Shown: piece by piece, positions 19,992-31,110 of the stretch | Layout of the letters: each line of letters starts with the position of its first letter | Position numbering within the stretch: the first letter of the stretch is position 1 | DNA from: Larix kaempferi | Lineage: Eukaryota; Streptophyta; Pinopsida; Pinales; Pinaceae | Direction: 5' to 3' | Length of the DNA: 64,000 nt | NCBI GenBank assembly: GCA_027924585.1 | Contig: BSBM01000865.1 | Location: 3,410,001-3,474,000 of the forward strand | The notes under the pieces: generated by a model | Told to the model about the DNA's origin: nothing | Databases searched by the model: none | What the model saw: the letters and a program-made list of their open reading frames with translations, nothing else | Made by a program: the position numbers and the translations under genes

Positions 19992-20705
19992 TATCAAATT
20001 CTATATGTGTCATAGGTGGATCTAGATTACTAGAGCAAGCTTCACTTAGAATTTACCAAACATTGACAGGGAAATAGAAGAAATATGAAGAAAATATTAA
20101 GTAGAACACAAGAGAAAAACACTCATGTGGATTGATCTTCCATTACATTATTGTTCAACAACATGTGTACAATATATAGATTCTCTCAAGAGACAAAATC
20201 GAGAGGATTAGTGGTGAGTTGAGCAGCTCACATTAATACTAGGCTTAGTGGAGTAATTCCCCCAATCTATGACATTGTTCCAAGTGTAACTCCTGTATTG
20301 GGACATAATGAGGTCCATGAGGAATTTAGGCAAGTCAATAAATGTGGATGAAATCATTATGAGGGCGAATTAGGTGGTTTAGGGCTTTGGTAGTGGCCAT
20401 TAATGAGCAATTTGACCATTTCCAGTGCATAAGCACCCTTGGTCCAACCTTATCCCATAAAACAGGGAAGTGGTGCGCCTACCTCATTAAATGCATTAAG
20501 TAGGGTGCCTTTGACTACCTAGAATAAGTAAATGGGCACACTTGTGGACAAAATTGGCTATAATGACAAACCACTAGTATAATATGTGGACAAACCCCCT
20601 AGACTAGGCACTATGAAGCCAAACCATGGAACAACTTACATTAAACACTTGGAACCTTATGCAAGGATTATTAACCAAGGTCTAGATGGGAATTATGTTC
20701 CAACA
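19992..20705 (-). repeat. 5' LTR of gag-only element copy 1
   Basis: Pairs with 17873-18604. Its inner end begins TATCAAATT, so the terminal TG has become TA. The primer site is directly adjacent on the minus strand. Confidence 0.9.
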
Positions 20706-20951
20706 CTAAGCATATCAATCCTTTATAGAGATAATCATTCAAAAAGTAGAGAAGAAATAGACTACAGAAGTTTTCCAAGAGTTCTCCTATAGCACTACCA
20801 GATGTTTGCAATTTTTATAGAAATTTTCCTGCTGTTATTCTTACTGAAAACCATCCTATGAGTGATATAGACTCATATATTTTTTACATAGCAGAGTACG
20901 AAAGAAAATTTATAAACCGAGGAAGCAAAAGGAAACCATAATCTGTAGCAT

Positions 20952-21806
20952 TCAAGCCTGTCCAAATGGCCGAAGGAACAACTGGTTGACCATGCTAGCG
21001 TCGAAGGGACACACCCCTTCTGAAAGTGAGTTTTGGCCATTACTCCCTTGTAGAAGATGTAGGATGTGTTGCACGTCCTTCTTGAGCTCCTATGTATTCT
21101 CCATATGCTTTCGCATATTACTGTCAATGTTGTCAATCCTTGAATCCATGCATGCCAATATGTAGCTATTATAATTTTCTTCCTCCATTAGGTCTTTTAT
21201 CCTCCGTAAGAGGGATATTGTTCCCTCATGAACCACCCTAAGCATTTTTTAAAAATCCTCAAGGTTCCCTCTAAAATCGGAAAATATTTCCCTCTAGGAA
21301 TCCATTGGCACGATGCTGACTGCCGCAACACACTTTTGTGAAATCTCTCCATCAACACTCAAGGACCAGAAATGACTTGTTTCCTTTTGCAAAGAGGATA
21401 TAGAAAACCTCTGGTTCATTTCATAGCATAACTCCTCCACCATCAGATTCAATTCTATACTGCTGTTTAGGTGATCCATCTCATGGATGCTTGGCTTAAT
21501 CCCTCCTTCGCTTGTGTGAAGGGGGTGGGTTTTAATGTTGAATAGATTGGCTCCTCCAGCTTGCAGGCCATAATCAATGATCCTACCGCCATTACCCCTA
21601 TCCATAATAAATCCACGCCACGCGGTCGCTGCACTAGCCGAGTTAACAACTATCTTGTACGTCCTTCTAACCCCCTTCTTTATGATAGTTGGGTTTGAAC
21701 AAGGGTCCGCTTGGGGAATTTGCCTCCCACTAGTGTTATCTGATGTGAAGGAAGCCTTAGAGCTTCCCCAACCTATGAAGGAGTATAGAATCATGGGATC
21801 CAACAT
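20952..21806 (-). pseudogene. Coiled-coil ORF downstream of LINE RNase H (copy D, broken)
   Basis: On the minus strand an ATG at 21806 lies 18 bases after the RNase H stop and in the same frame, opening 170 codons to 21294. The N-terminal region does not resemble copies A or B. Further on, in a shifted frame, sequence near 21230-20952 reads as a helical stretch with LACMDSRIDNIDSNMRKHME, then a TAG and ELKKDVQHILHLLQG. The LAC-x-DSRID core and the following heptads match copy A (LACQDSRIDELE) and copy B (LSCQDSRIDDLE). At least one frameshift and one stop separate the pieces, so this copy is decayed. Confidence 0.65.
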
Positions 21807-21824
21807 CGTTCTAGAGGATGATCG

Positions 21825-22220
21825 TCAAACAAATATCATTCCTTGATCTAGACGTGCTTCGATATTGGCCATTCGGTCAATGTCCTCATTGTTTTCCCAT
21901 CTTATATGGAAGAAATCAACCTGCTTGCTGTGCATGAGATTTACAATGTGCTTTTGGATTCTATTACACACTGAAGGGTCCTCTTTAAGAATTTTCCTCA
22001 TTTTTTGAATAACTATTTTGGAGTCTCTGAGGACTAAGAAGTCATTGAGGTTGGTGTTGATTTCCATCTCAATTCATTTCAAAAGCGCCATCCATTATGC
22101 ATGGTTATTAGTTTTCATGCCTATCCCCTAGGCATAGGAGTTCAATATTTTTATGTCATGATCCATGAGGACCTCTCCCATTCCTACCACCCCTAGGTCA
22201 TCATCACATCTCATATAAAG
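21825..22220 (-). pseudogene. LINE RNase H domain, copy D (broken)
   Basis: Minus-strand RNase H remnant. Visible blocks are GVVGMG, GIGMKTNNHA followed by a stop where the catalytic Glu belongs, then LRDSKIVIQK and FFHIRWENNEDIDRMAN. Sequence upstream of about 22220 is not recognisable as LINE, so the copy appears 5'-truncated or deeply decayed. It is followed in frame by the coiled-coil ORF, as in copies A and B. Confidence 0.8.
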
Positions 22221-22959
22221 GGGATTTTTATATTCATGCAAGTATTCGACATTAGTTTTAGTTTCCATTCAGATTGGACTGCTATAGTATAATTGTGAGA
22301 ATGGGAACGGATAGGATTAATATCAGAAGTGACACCATGAGCGTAAATGACATTTAGGTGCATTCCCTCACTCAAGTCATCAAGGGGAGTCTCCATGCAA
22401 TCACCTAACTTACTATAAGAAGAACACCTTCTAATGGAGGTTTTGTTGGAACCTCCAATAAAAAATGGCCTTTATTCGTTTATAGCACAGGTGGATAGAG
22501 GAAGAGGGAAGATGAAGGTTTTTGCATTGTAGAGTACCAATAATTTATGAATGCATTGTAGAGTACCAATGACATATTGGCTTACATTTTGATTTAAAAA
22601 AAAACTAAAATAAAACAACCGATGCTCCTAAAAAAGACATAAGCACTAATGTGTTTAGAAACAATAGACTAGAAAGCTTATGCTTTTTGCCTGCCCCCCC
22701 CAAAAAAATCAAAATTTTGCAACTCACTTTATCTAAATAAAAGCGTCAGTGCATTTTATTTTAACAATAAGCACATGTGTGTTTTAGCAAAACCCACAAG
22801 AATCATTAAAATGATTTAAAAATTTAAAATATAATCTGTACATTATTCATTGTTCTTTAAGACTATAAACGCACCGGTGTTTTTCTCAACAACGCACCAG
22901 AAAGCTAATACTTTTTGTAGAAAACAAAAAAAAATTCAAATTAAACTGTGTGTTATTTC

Positions 22960-24425
22960 TTAACCAACACATTGGTGCAGTCAACTTTCAATATAAGCAT
23001 CGATGCGTTTTACCAAAACGCATCGGACATTATTGAATTAATTAAAAAAATATATATATATATAACATACACTTTTCTGGTGCACTTTATTGAATCAAAT
23101 GCACCTGTGCATTGTAAAATTTATGTACACACTCCATTAGGGTAGAATATTAAAAAAAATAATTCCTAAAATCATTTTTTTACATTGTTACAATGCTTCT
23201 ATAGAGCCATACAAGCATTGATGCTCAAGTATCTACAAAAGCTCCCCATGCTATAGTGTTCTCATACCACCATGCTTGTCGTTTTGTGTGCATTTGAGGT
23301 TGATTTGTGTTCATTTTGGAATTTCCAATCAACATTTTTTTTTTCATTTTTCCCCTACAAGGAAACCATGGCTCCTTTGCACAAAAGTAACCACAGAAAT
23401 CAATTTTTATCCTTCAATTTAAATTTTCACTAGATTAAATTTTGAAATTTATCTTTGTATACTTAAAAATCTTACAAAAATTAAAAACTTTTTCACTAGT
23501 GCTCCCTCGGATTTTGGGTCACACCAAAATACAATGCATTTGCAAGTCGCACTGCATCTCATGTGTTCATTTCATATAAACACACCGGAAAGTTTCCGTT
23601 AAATGCGGTGCAACTATTTTTAGATAACTACGCCGATGTTTCCAATAACACCATGGTGTGTCATATAAACTAATGCGTCTATTGGGGCATTATCAATAGT
23701 GCGTCCTACAGTGCACTTCTAACGGTGTATTCCACTAGATAAGGTCAACCGACCACAACAAAAAATGATCAATTGGTGCATTGCAAGGCACACATAAAAT
23801 TAGACAATGGTGCATTGTATGATGCATCGGTGCCGATGCATTCAATTAGATAAGGTGCACCACTAATGCAATTATAATTGTAAAAAATAAATGTTCATCA
23901 GTGTGTCATCTAGTGCATTGGCGTTAATGGTGTGTTCTAGTATACTAGGCGCATCGTCAACCGCCAAAAAAATAACCACTGACCTTTTGTATGGTGCACC
24001 TTTATCAGTGTGGTTGGATAGATTAGGTGCACCGATATTACGTTTATAATTGGAAAGCTAGAAATACTCACGAATGCATTATGTTGTGTATTGAAAATGG
24101 TGTGTTTTCTCATGCATAGTTATCAATGCTTTCTACCATATTTGGCACATTGTTAATGCCTAAATAATAAAATTCAGAAATAGCCATTGGTGCATTTTAT
24201 GGAGCACCGGTGACAGTGCTATGTGTCAAGCACTATTATCAATGCTTTCTATTATCTTAGGTGCACTTCTAGTGCATAGAAAATTGCAAAATTTGTGTTT
24301 CATTTTTTTTGAATTTTGTCTTTAGGTGAAATTTATTAGCCCCATTGATTGTGCACTAGGTAAAACATGGTGCACCATGGATGGTATGCTCATGTAAATG
24401 GATCACACCATGGATGGTGCACCTT
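22960..24425. repeat. Dispersed GGTGCA/TGCACC-rich tract, unexplained
   Basis: At least twelve GGTGCA or TGCACC words in about 1.5 kb, for example near 22976, 23077, 23607, 23769, 23805, 23862, 23993, 24024, 24186, 24257, 24367 and 24415, often with GATAAGGTGCACC or GCATCGGTGC around them. About 0.7 would be expected by chance. Spacing is irregular, so this is not a simple tandem array. No ORF of note lies inside. Confidence 0.5.
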
Positions 24426-24639
24426 ATTTAAAACATATGCATGGGTAATGGAAATGTTTGTTGGGCCCATTTTTTTTAAATAAATTTCTAATAAGTATTT
24501 CATGTGCCTATTTTGAATATATATATTTTTATTTTAGTAATATAATTCATGATGAAATGCATATCTAAATCAAGGATAGACATCACTACCACCTCGGTTC
24601 GATTTATATAACGTCGTTTGGGTATGGAAGGAAAGAGAG

Positions 24640-26050
24640 AGGGAGATGGATTTGATTAATCATCCTATTGTTGATGTGGCTCAACAAATATTATTCCAGG
24701 TTGGCCTCCTCAAGTTTTATGAGGAGGCTAGTTCACTCAGGGGGAATACTAAGTTATTAACAAATTTTATCCATTGGTCAAATCACAACAGGAAGGCCTT
24801 CTAGGTTGGTCTCAATATTTGGTACCAACCCAGAGAGGAGGATGTGTATTTCATCACATGTTTATCTTGGAGGGGGATGACTTTCCCTGTTTTCCTAATG
24901 TACCACTTGGTGTTGCAGCTGAGACCTAGTTGACGTATGAAGCCATATGGAGATCCAAGGGAGTCCTAGATGTGTCCAAACTAATTGAGTTTCATACTAC
25001 ATTGCGGGGACAAGCACTACAATGATACATGAAATTTGTGGCTATTCACCCTCCCAATGCAGTGCCTTTTTCTTTGTTGGAGGTAAAGCAATTGTTTATT
25101 GATGAATTCAAGTTGCAAAAATTGGAACAACAAGAGATTGTAGAGCCAAAAGAAGTATTACAATATGAAGGAGAATCAATGTGGAAACATGCTTAGAGAT
25201 TTAGGGATCTGAAGAATAGGTCATATTTTCCTATTCATGATTTGCATCACAAAGAGTAGTTTATTCAAGGTTTTCTATCATTATCTTAGGTACCTCTATC
25301 CTGACAAACCATTGACACCACCAAAAATGCATTGGAGCAAGATATGAAAATTGAAGCCTTGGATAAGAAGCAATTAAGGTCTCGGGCCTCCGGATCTATT
25401 GTCGGACCTGACTTATCGCAAATATAGATCCATATAGCAGTTTTAACTAATAAAATCTAAAAATTCACTATTCCCAAGGTAGGAAAAGAGTAGGTATGGT
25501 GTACTGGATGTATGACAAAAGGCCATCATGCTCCTGAATGTCCAAGAATGAGAGGGTGACTTGTGTCTAATCCCCTATTGAACCAGACCTGATGATAACT
25601 TCTACAAGTATTGTGCAAGTTGGTGCTCATAATCATTGCCATGGGCTAGGGCAATGTTTAACTTGTTCGCAACCGAACGAATATTGTGAAATATTTAAAA
25701 TGTATGGGCACTCCCCTGGCTACTTCCCCATCCTAGATAAATATTCCTCTATCACGAATACTATTCATTATGAGTTTTGTGGGTCTACAACTCATATCAT
25801 AGATAAACGTAGAGCACTAGATGCATTGGTGGATAGGCTGGATCATTATGCATATTGAGTATTTTATATTCTCCTCCTTAGAAAGGGGGGGGAGGGGGAG
25901 GCCTAGGCAAAGGAGGTGATTATAAAGGTGGTCAATCTGGAGGTTGAATATGAGTAATCCAATGTTATAATTGTAATGAACTTGGACATGTAGCCATGGA
26001 TTTCCCATTACCTTTACGACTGTGTTGTTCTTAATGTCGGATAAACACAC
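24640..26050 (+). pseudogene. Gypsy gag remnant with several zinc knuckles
   Basis: The frame is scattered, but coherent blocks remain. The clearest knuckle is CTGCMTKGHHAPEC at about 25500-25541, a complete CX2CX4HX4C. A second, CNELGHVAM, lies near 25975 with its last Cys lost. Degraded knuckle-like blocks occur near 25683-25730 (KMYGHSPGYFP) and 25775-25810 (FCGSTTHIID). Multiple knuckles are typical of this gypsy type. Confidence 0.7.
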
Positions 26051-26624
26051 ACAACACTATTGATAATCAATTGTGAAATGGGAAGATTGGATGTGGAACT
26101 GACCATCTAAATCAATCAATTCATAGCCACATGACAATGAAAAGATGACTGGTCCCATGATTAATGTTTTCATTTTGCGTAGGATCTCAGACAAGTGTTG
26201 ACTCTAACTCCCCTGACGTCCCAAAAATTCAATGAGCTCGCCCAAAAGCACTTGAGTTTGATCTAGCCTAGTAGAGATAAATTTTCATAGGGGCCTGTGA
26301 GATGTTCCACCATAAGGTTTTTCCTCCTCCTCCATCAGGTTTGGAAGAAATAAGATTTCAAAATGCAGGATTAAAAGTACATTTTCAGAGTATCAAAAAA
26401 GCAGTAGACAATGAACCTTTAGGTACATATTAGAAACTTATTAGTCTTTCGTTCAATATGTTTCCTGATATTTTGAATAAAAAAGACCTAACTCAAAAGT
26501 TGCAGAATACTCTTCAAACCTTTTGGGGAGGGATAGAGGAGGATAGTCTGGTCTCATATAACCTCCTTGAAAGAAGAATAACATCACAAGGTGAAGAAAG
26601 AAAAGAACTTAGAAGGAATTTCTG

Positions 26625-26974
26625 TTAGATGAACATGTAGATGGATATGATATTAAGGGTGTCATGTTGGATTTGGGGTTGGATGTTAATATCCTTTCTA
26701 AGAAACCATGGGAAGCTATGGGAATCCGTCCATTGGTTTATTCTCCTATCGATTTGTGTATGGCCAATCAATATCAGATATTTCTATTGGGAAGCTGGAT
26801 ATTGTGGAGGTTGATTTAGTCAGGGTAAAAACCTCAACCAAATTTGAAGTGATTGAAATAATGGATAAAAAATACCCTTATCTGACATTGTTAGGGATAT
26901 ATTGGGCCTATGAGAACTACCCTATCATTAATTTGAAACACGAGACTATGAAATTTGAAGATGATGGAACATGA
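26625..26974 (+). pseudogene. Gypsy aspartic protease remnant
   Basis: Blocks VMLDLGLDVNILSKKPWEAM, with the catalytic Asp in LDLG, then MANQY, VEVDLVRVKTSTKFEVIEIM and LLGIYWAYENYPIINLKHET. The order and spacing match the gypsy protease that follows gag. A frameshift falls near 26750. Confidence 0.75.
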
Positions 26975-27769
26975 TCCCCCCAACCATTGGACCCATACTA
27001 GGGACCTTTCTATACCAAGCCTGACAATGATACTATGGAGAAAGATGTTTTAGATCAAATCTACAACCTTATAATAGGAAAAATGAATGACTATGTTAAC
27101 CCCACAACAGATGGTTTAGTAAGTTGGAGGAGCATTCATTTATTTGACAATGATTCATAGGAGGATTTGAATGAATTGAAGCATAGAAGGCATGGTATCT
27201 CATCTTGACGTTGCACAACTATTAATTATGCCAGATGAATTGGGGTTGAGGTTCCAAGCCTCCAATTTATGATGGGGTTTCAAATATGAATTAATTATTT
27301 ATGAAATGAGTAGTAGAGTCTCAGATGAACAGGGGATCCCCATAATGGATGTTGCACTTTGAGCCACTCCTGAAAGAAGGTGGGCCACTCATAAGGACAA
27401 CCTTCACTACTGATCGTCAATGCAAAAAATATGATCCACATGTTTGTTTATTTGACTAACTATGAATGCTTGAATACTTTGAGTAACATACCTTGGGAGT
27501 CTCTGAACATGGATATTTGTAACGAAGAAACTAATCCTTTTCATGTATTTATGGAACATTGTATGAAACACTAGGAAGGAGAGGGACTACCAACCGATAT
27601 TTCGGTCCATAATTTTATCCATCATCTAGGTCTCATACCCCAAGCATGGTACTTACATGAGGAAACCTGAAGACAAAATAGGGATTTGAAAACTTTGTAG
27701 ACTCAATTTTGTGAATATTTTTCTTTTGTTGGAAAGTATGAACTTGTTTTTTTTTCCTTGGAAAAATTC

Positions 27770-27802
27770 GTAATTTTATTTCAAAAAGAGGAACAAAATT
27801 AC
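27770..27802 (-). other. 3'-terminal hairpin of LINE copy E
   Basis: Eight perfect pairs, GTAATTTT with AAAATTAC, and a 17-base loop, about 15 bases before the tail. Copy F has a ten-pair version with different inner pairs (59767-59801). Confidence 0.6.
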
Positions 27803-28270
27803 ATTCTGCACATGTAATAGAATCACTAAGATCCCTACATTGTCACATATTACAGCCCATATAATTGACATCAGAAATCCAATCAAAATCTCCAGTCTGC
27901 ATCCTACTACTGTCTCTAAGTGATCGTGACCATCACTGATCAACAAAATGATGCTGTCCATACAGCCCGCAAATAAAAGCCCATTCAAATTCAATATATA
28001 TTGCTGTCCTCCAGCCTGCAACGCGATATACAATTTCTCTAATACAAGAAGGTCGTGACCATCTCTGCTCATTATTGCTGTCCATACAGCCCATCATTTA
28101 GCTTCAATCTATATAGAGGATTGATACAGTAAACAGAGGATACTGCCCGCCCATGAAGCTTCAGTCTAAAGTTCCAGCCTGTCCTCAAAATGCCTGTGTG
28201 ATGCCTCCCGTTGAGTGGGTTTCGGCGATCAGCCATCCCATATCTCCCCAATCATCAAATGCGTGGTAGA

Positions 28271-29392
28271 TCAATGCAGTGCCTCATTATCCTCATTATC
28301 CTCATAAAATGGTCTATGATAATAGCTGAATGTGCCTTCCAGAGAATGTATAGTTATCCTCCATGTTCCATGAGCTAAATCCTGCTGCGTTGCCTCCTTG
28401 GATAGCTGGTCTGCCATCCCATTCCGCTCCCTGTACACATGTGTAAATGTGATGTGGTTAAAAGACAATTTTATCCGGTTCACCTCCTCCAGGATAGGTA
28501 ATAGAACCATCACATGACACAGTGAGATCTCCTTTGCCCAGTTGATGACTAACAAGGAGTCACCAAAAATCTGGAGGGATAAGCATCCTTGTTCTAGAGA
28601 AAATAACATTAGCAATTTTAGAGACATGAGTTCTGCATAGTTATTTGATCCTCTTCCCAAACCAGCCACCAGATGGAAATAATGCGCCTCTGATTTGTAA
28701 AGGACTCCCCCCCCTCCACATACCGATTGATGGTTTAAGGAGGCGCCATAAAAAAAAGCCCACGGCATGGAGAAATCAATCGTTTATACCCGCACAGGTC
28801 TAGTTATGCGCACTTGTACAGGGGCCACATAATGTAGATAAACCGCCACCATTTGTGCCACGACAGATTCCAGTGGAACCCTGCAGTCCTGGAATAACAC
28901 CTTATTGCGGGCAATCCATATGCCCCAAGTGTATATACACGGGAATGCCCGGAAAGTGGAGAAATATTGAACAGACCACCACAATTGGAATGCTTCCAGC
29001 ACACTCGTACCCCTCCACCTCACCTTAATATCCAATATATTGCTGATATCATTCCAAATAGCCTGTGAAAAACGACAATGGATAAAAAGATGAGCCAAGT
29101 TCTCTTCGGCATCCCTACAAAGAGGACATATCCCCGGACCCTGGATAAAACGTTTTTGCAGAATGTCCCAAGTAGGGGCCTTATTTTCCAGGATCGCCCA
29201 GAAGATTAATTTTGCTTTACCCGGACATCTTAGCTTCCACAAGTATTTCCACCACCACACCAATTCCCGGTTATGTAATTCCACATTGAGCTGGATATAT
29301 CCATATTTAGGTGTATATACTCCGGAGGGATGGTGATCCCAGATAAGTACATCAGACCTATCGGTCAATCGAATGTGAGTATGTTTTAACAT
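28271..29392 (-). pseudogene. LINE ORF2 C-terminal part: zf-RVT and RNase H, copy E
   Basis: One frame from 29392 to 28271, broken only by a TAA at 28784-28786. The first part has SGVYTPKYGY, WWWKYLWKLRCPGKAKLIFW and the zinc pattern CPLCRDAEENLAHLFIHC. RNase H follows with FFYGAS, NNYAEL, FGDSLLVINW and MADQLSKEA. The first catalytic Asp is Tyr (FFYGAS instead of FFDGAS), so the enzyme would be inactive even without the stop. The sequence is closest to copy F in this window. Confidence 0.9.
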
Positions 29393-29729
29393 CCGTATAT
29401 AATCCTCCCATGCCCCCTGTAGTTCAGCCGAGATGCCAAGAAGTCGTGCAAAAGTATGAACTTGTTATTAGTGCTATGAAGTTGATTAAAGAAGCCACGT
29501 TCACTGACAAGCTGCAGAATGAAAGGAATCCACATGTTTGTCCTTTGCATCAGGAATATTTCCATCTACAGATTCCTAGTTATTAGAGAAAAGTGCCTCT
29601 CTATTGCAGAAAGACTGACCGAATGGTCCCCATCCATATGAGATGGAACATTTGAGGCATTTATCATTTAGATAAACTAAGGGTTCCGGGATAATCGATG
29701 AGAAGAAGCAAGAATCTACGAATATTTGT

Positions 29730-31110
29730 TCAGTGCGACCCCCAAAGTTGTGGAAATTTAATATTGGGACATACAACAAGCCTAAAATGGCCTCTATAGG
29801 TGATTATTGGGATGATCAAAATGTGTTTGAGATTGTTTCTCTTCTTAAGGAATACGAAGACTTATTTCAGCAGAGCTTTACTGACCTAAAAGGGATCCAT
29901 AGAGACTTGGGCTAAATAAGGATTACCCTTAAACCTGATGCTAAGCATGTCAAGCATCATCCTTATCGGCTCAACCCTTGCATTAAGGAAAAAAGGTGAA
30001 AAGGGAGAACAACAACATGTTAGCTGCTGGTATGATTTTTTTAGTGGAAAAATCATCATGGATTAGTCCCATAGTAATTCAAAGAAAAAATGATATAGAT
30101 GACATCAAAGTGTGTGTTGATTACTACAACCTTAATTAATCTTGTACCTATGATCCCTTCCCTACTCCATTTAGTGATGAGGTGTTGGAACAAGTGGTAG
30201 GGAAGGATGCATATTATTTTACCGATGGATTTTCGGGTAGCATCAAATAAGAATGGGGTTCCTTTACTTACAATGTCATTCCCTTTGGCCTCAAGATTGC
30301 CCCTACTGTCTTCTCTAGGATTGTGATTGTTTCTTTTTGAGAAATCATCCACAAGTTCCTAGAAGTAAAAATAAATTATTGGACTGTATATAGCCTTCTA
30401 AAAGAACACGTTAGTCTATTAAGGATAACGTTTGACAGATTCAGACAAATTCATATGTCACTTGAATTGAAGAATGCATTTCTTGTGTTCCTTCAATAAA
30501 CTTATTAGGCCATATTCTGTGCCACGAAGAAATGCTAGTGGATCCTGTGAAGATTGTAGTAATTGTTAATCTTCCTCCTCTCATATTTTTCTGGCACTTG
30601 TGTTCTACTTCAGGACATACTGGGTACTATCAAATATTTATCCGCAACTATGTTGTGATTACATCCCTATTGGAACAAATTTTAAAGAATTTTGAAGTAT
30701 TCGTTTAATGTACTCCAGAATGCGATAAAGCTTTTGCACTACTCAAAGAAAACATGATAACCACTCATGTCCTTGTTTTTCCTAATTGGAACTTAGAATT
30801 TCATGTAAATGTGGATGCTTCAAGTATTGCTTTGGGAGCTGTTTTTATGCAATCCGAGGGAAGGTAATTTCCATCATCCAATTTATTTCACCATTCGCAA
30901 GTTAACTCAAGTTGAAAACAAGTGTACTATTACTGAATGAGAAGGGCTAGCCATGGTTTATGCACTGTAGAAGCTCCACCACTATCTATTGTTAGGTCAT
31001 TTATATTTTTTACATATCACTCTTCTTTAAATGATTTGGTGAATAAACATGTTTTAGAAGGATGCATCTGTAGGTGGTTCACTTGTACAATTTGGCAAAT
31101 AAACGACTAT
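29730..31110 (+). pseudogene. Gypsy RT and RNase H remnant
   Basis: Resumes the split gypsy element. Recognisable pieces are DLFQQSFTDLKGI, LKPDAKHVKHHPYRLNP, WISPIVIQRKNDI, VCVDYYNLN (first RT catalytic block, DYYNLN for DYRxLN), YFTDGFSG, TYNVIPFGLKIAPTVFSRI and, near 30910-31010, LTQVENKCTITE with MVYAL and HHYLLLGH of the RNase H domain. Stops and frameshifts are frequent. No integrase is seen before sequence identity is lost. Confidence 0.8.

Larger units (their letters stand above)
17873..20705 (-). mobile_element. Small non-autonomous LTR element, gag-only, copy 1
   Basis: 2833 bp with LTRs at both ends and a perfect 5-bp target duplication CTAAG at 17868-17872 and 20706-20710. Reading on the minus strand, the 5' LTR (20705-19992) is followed by TGGTATCAAATC, close to the initiator-Met tRNA primer site TGGTATCAGAGC, and a purine run AAGGGGGGG precedes the 3' LTR at 18604. 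The interior encodes one gag-like ORF and no pol motifs. LTR copies differ at scattered sites, so it is older than its relative at 47285-50195. The architecture fits the TR-GAG idea (terminal repeats plus GAG). Confidence 0.9.
27749..29450 (-). mobile_element. LINE copy E, 5'-truncated insertion with 16-bp target duplication
   Basis: Minus-strand LINE fragment bounded by perfect 16-base repeats AAAGTATGAACTTGTT at 27733-27748 and 29451-29466. The poly-A tail appears as T at 27749-27755. It starts inside the region before zf-RVT, so RT and endonuclease are missing. No coiled-coil ORF follows RNase H; the 3' UTR carries a GTAATTTT/AAAATTAC hairpin at 27770-27802, shared in form with copy F. Confidence 0.93.
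24580..31110 (+). mobile_element. Old decayed Ty3/gypsy element, split by LINE copy E
   Basis: Order is gag with zinc knuckles, protease, RT and RNase H, all on the plus strand, with many stops and frameshifts. It is interrupted by copy E between two copies of AAAGTATGAACTTGTT. I could not find its LTRs or an integrase. The phrases match Ty3/gypsy elements common in conifers, from memory of the family style rather than a search. Confidence 0.8.
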
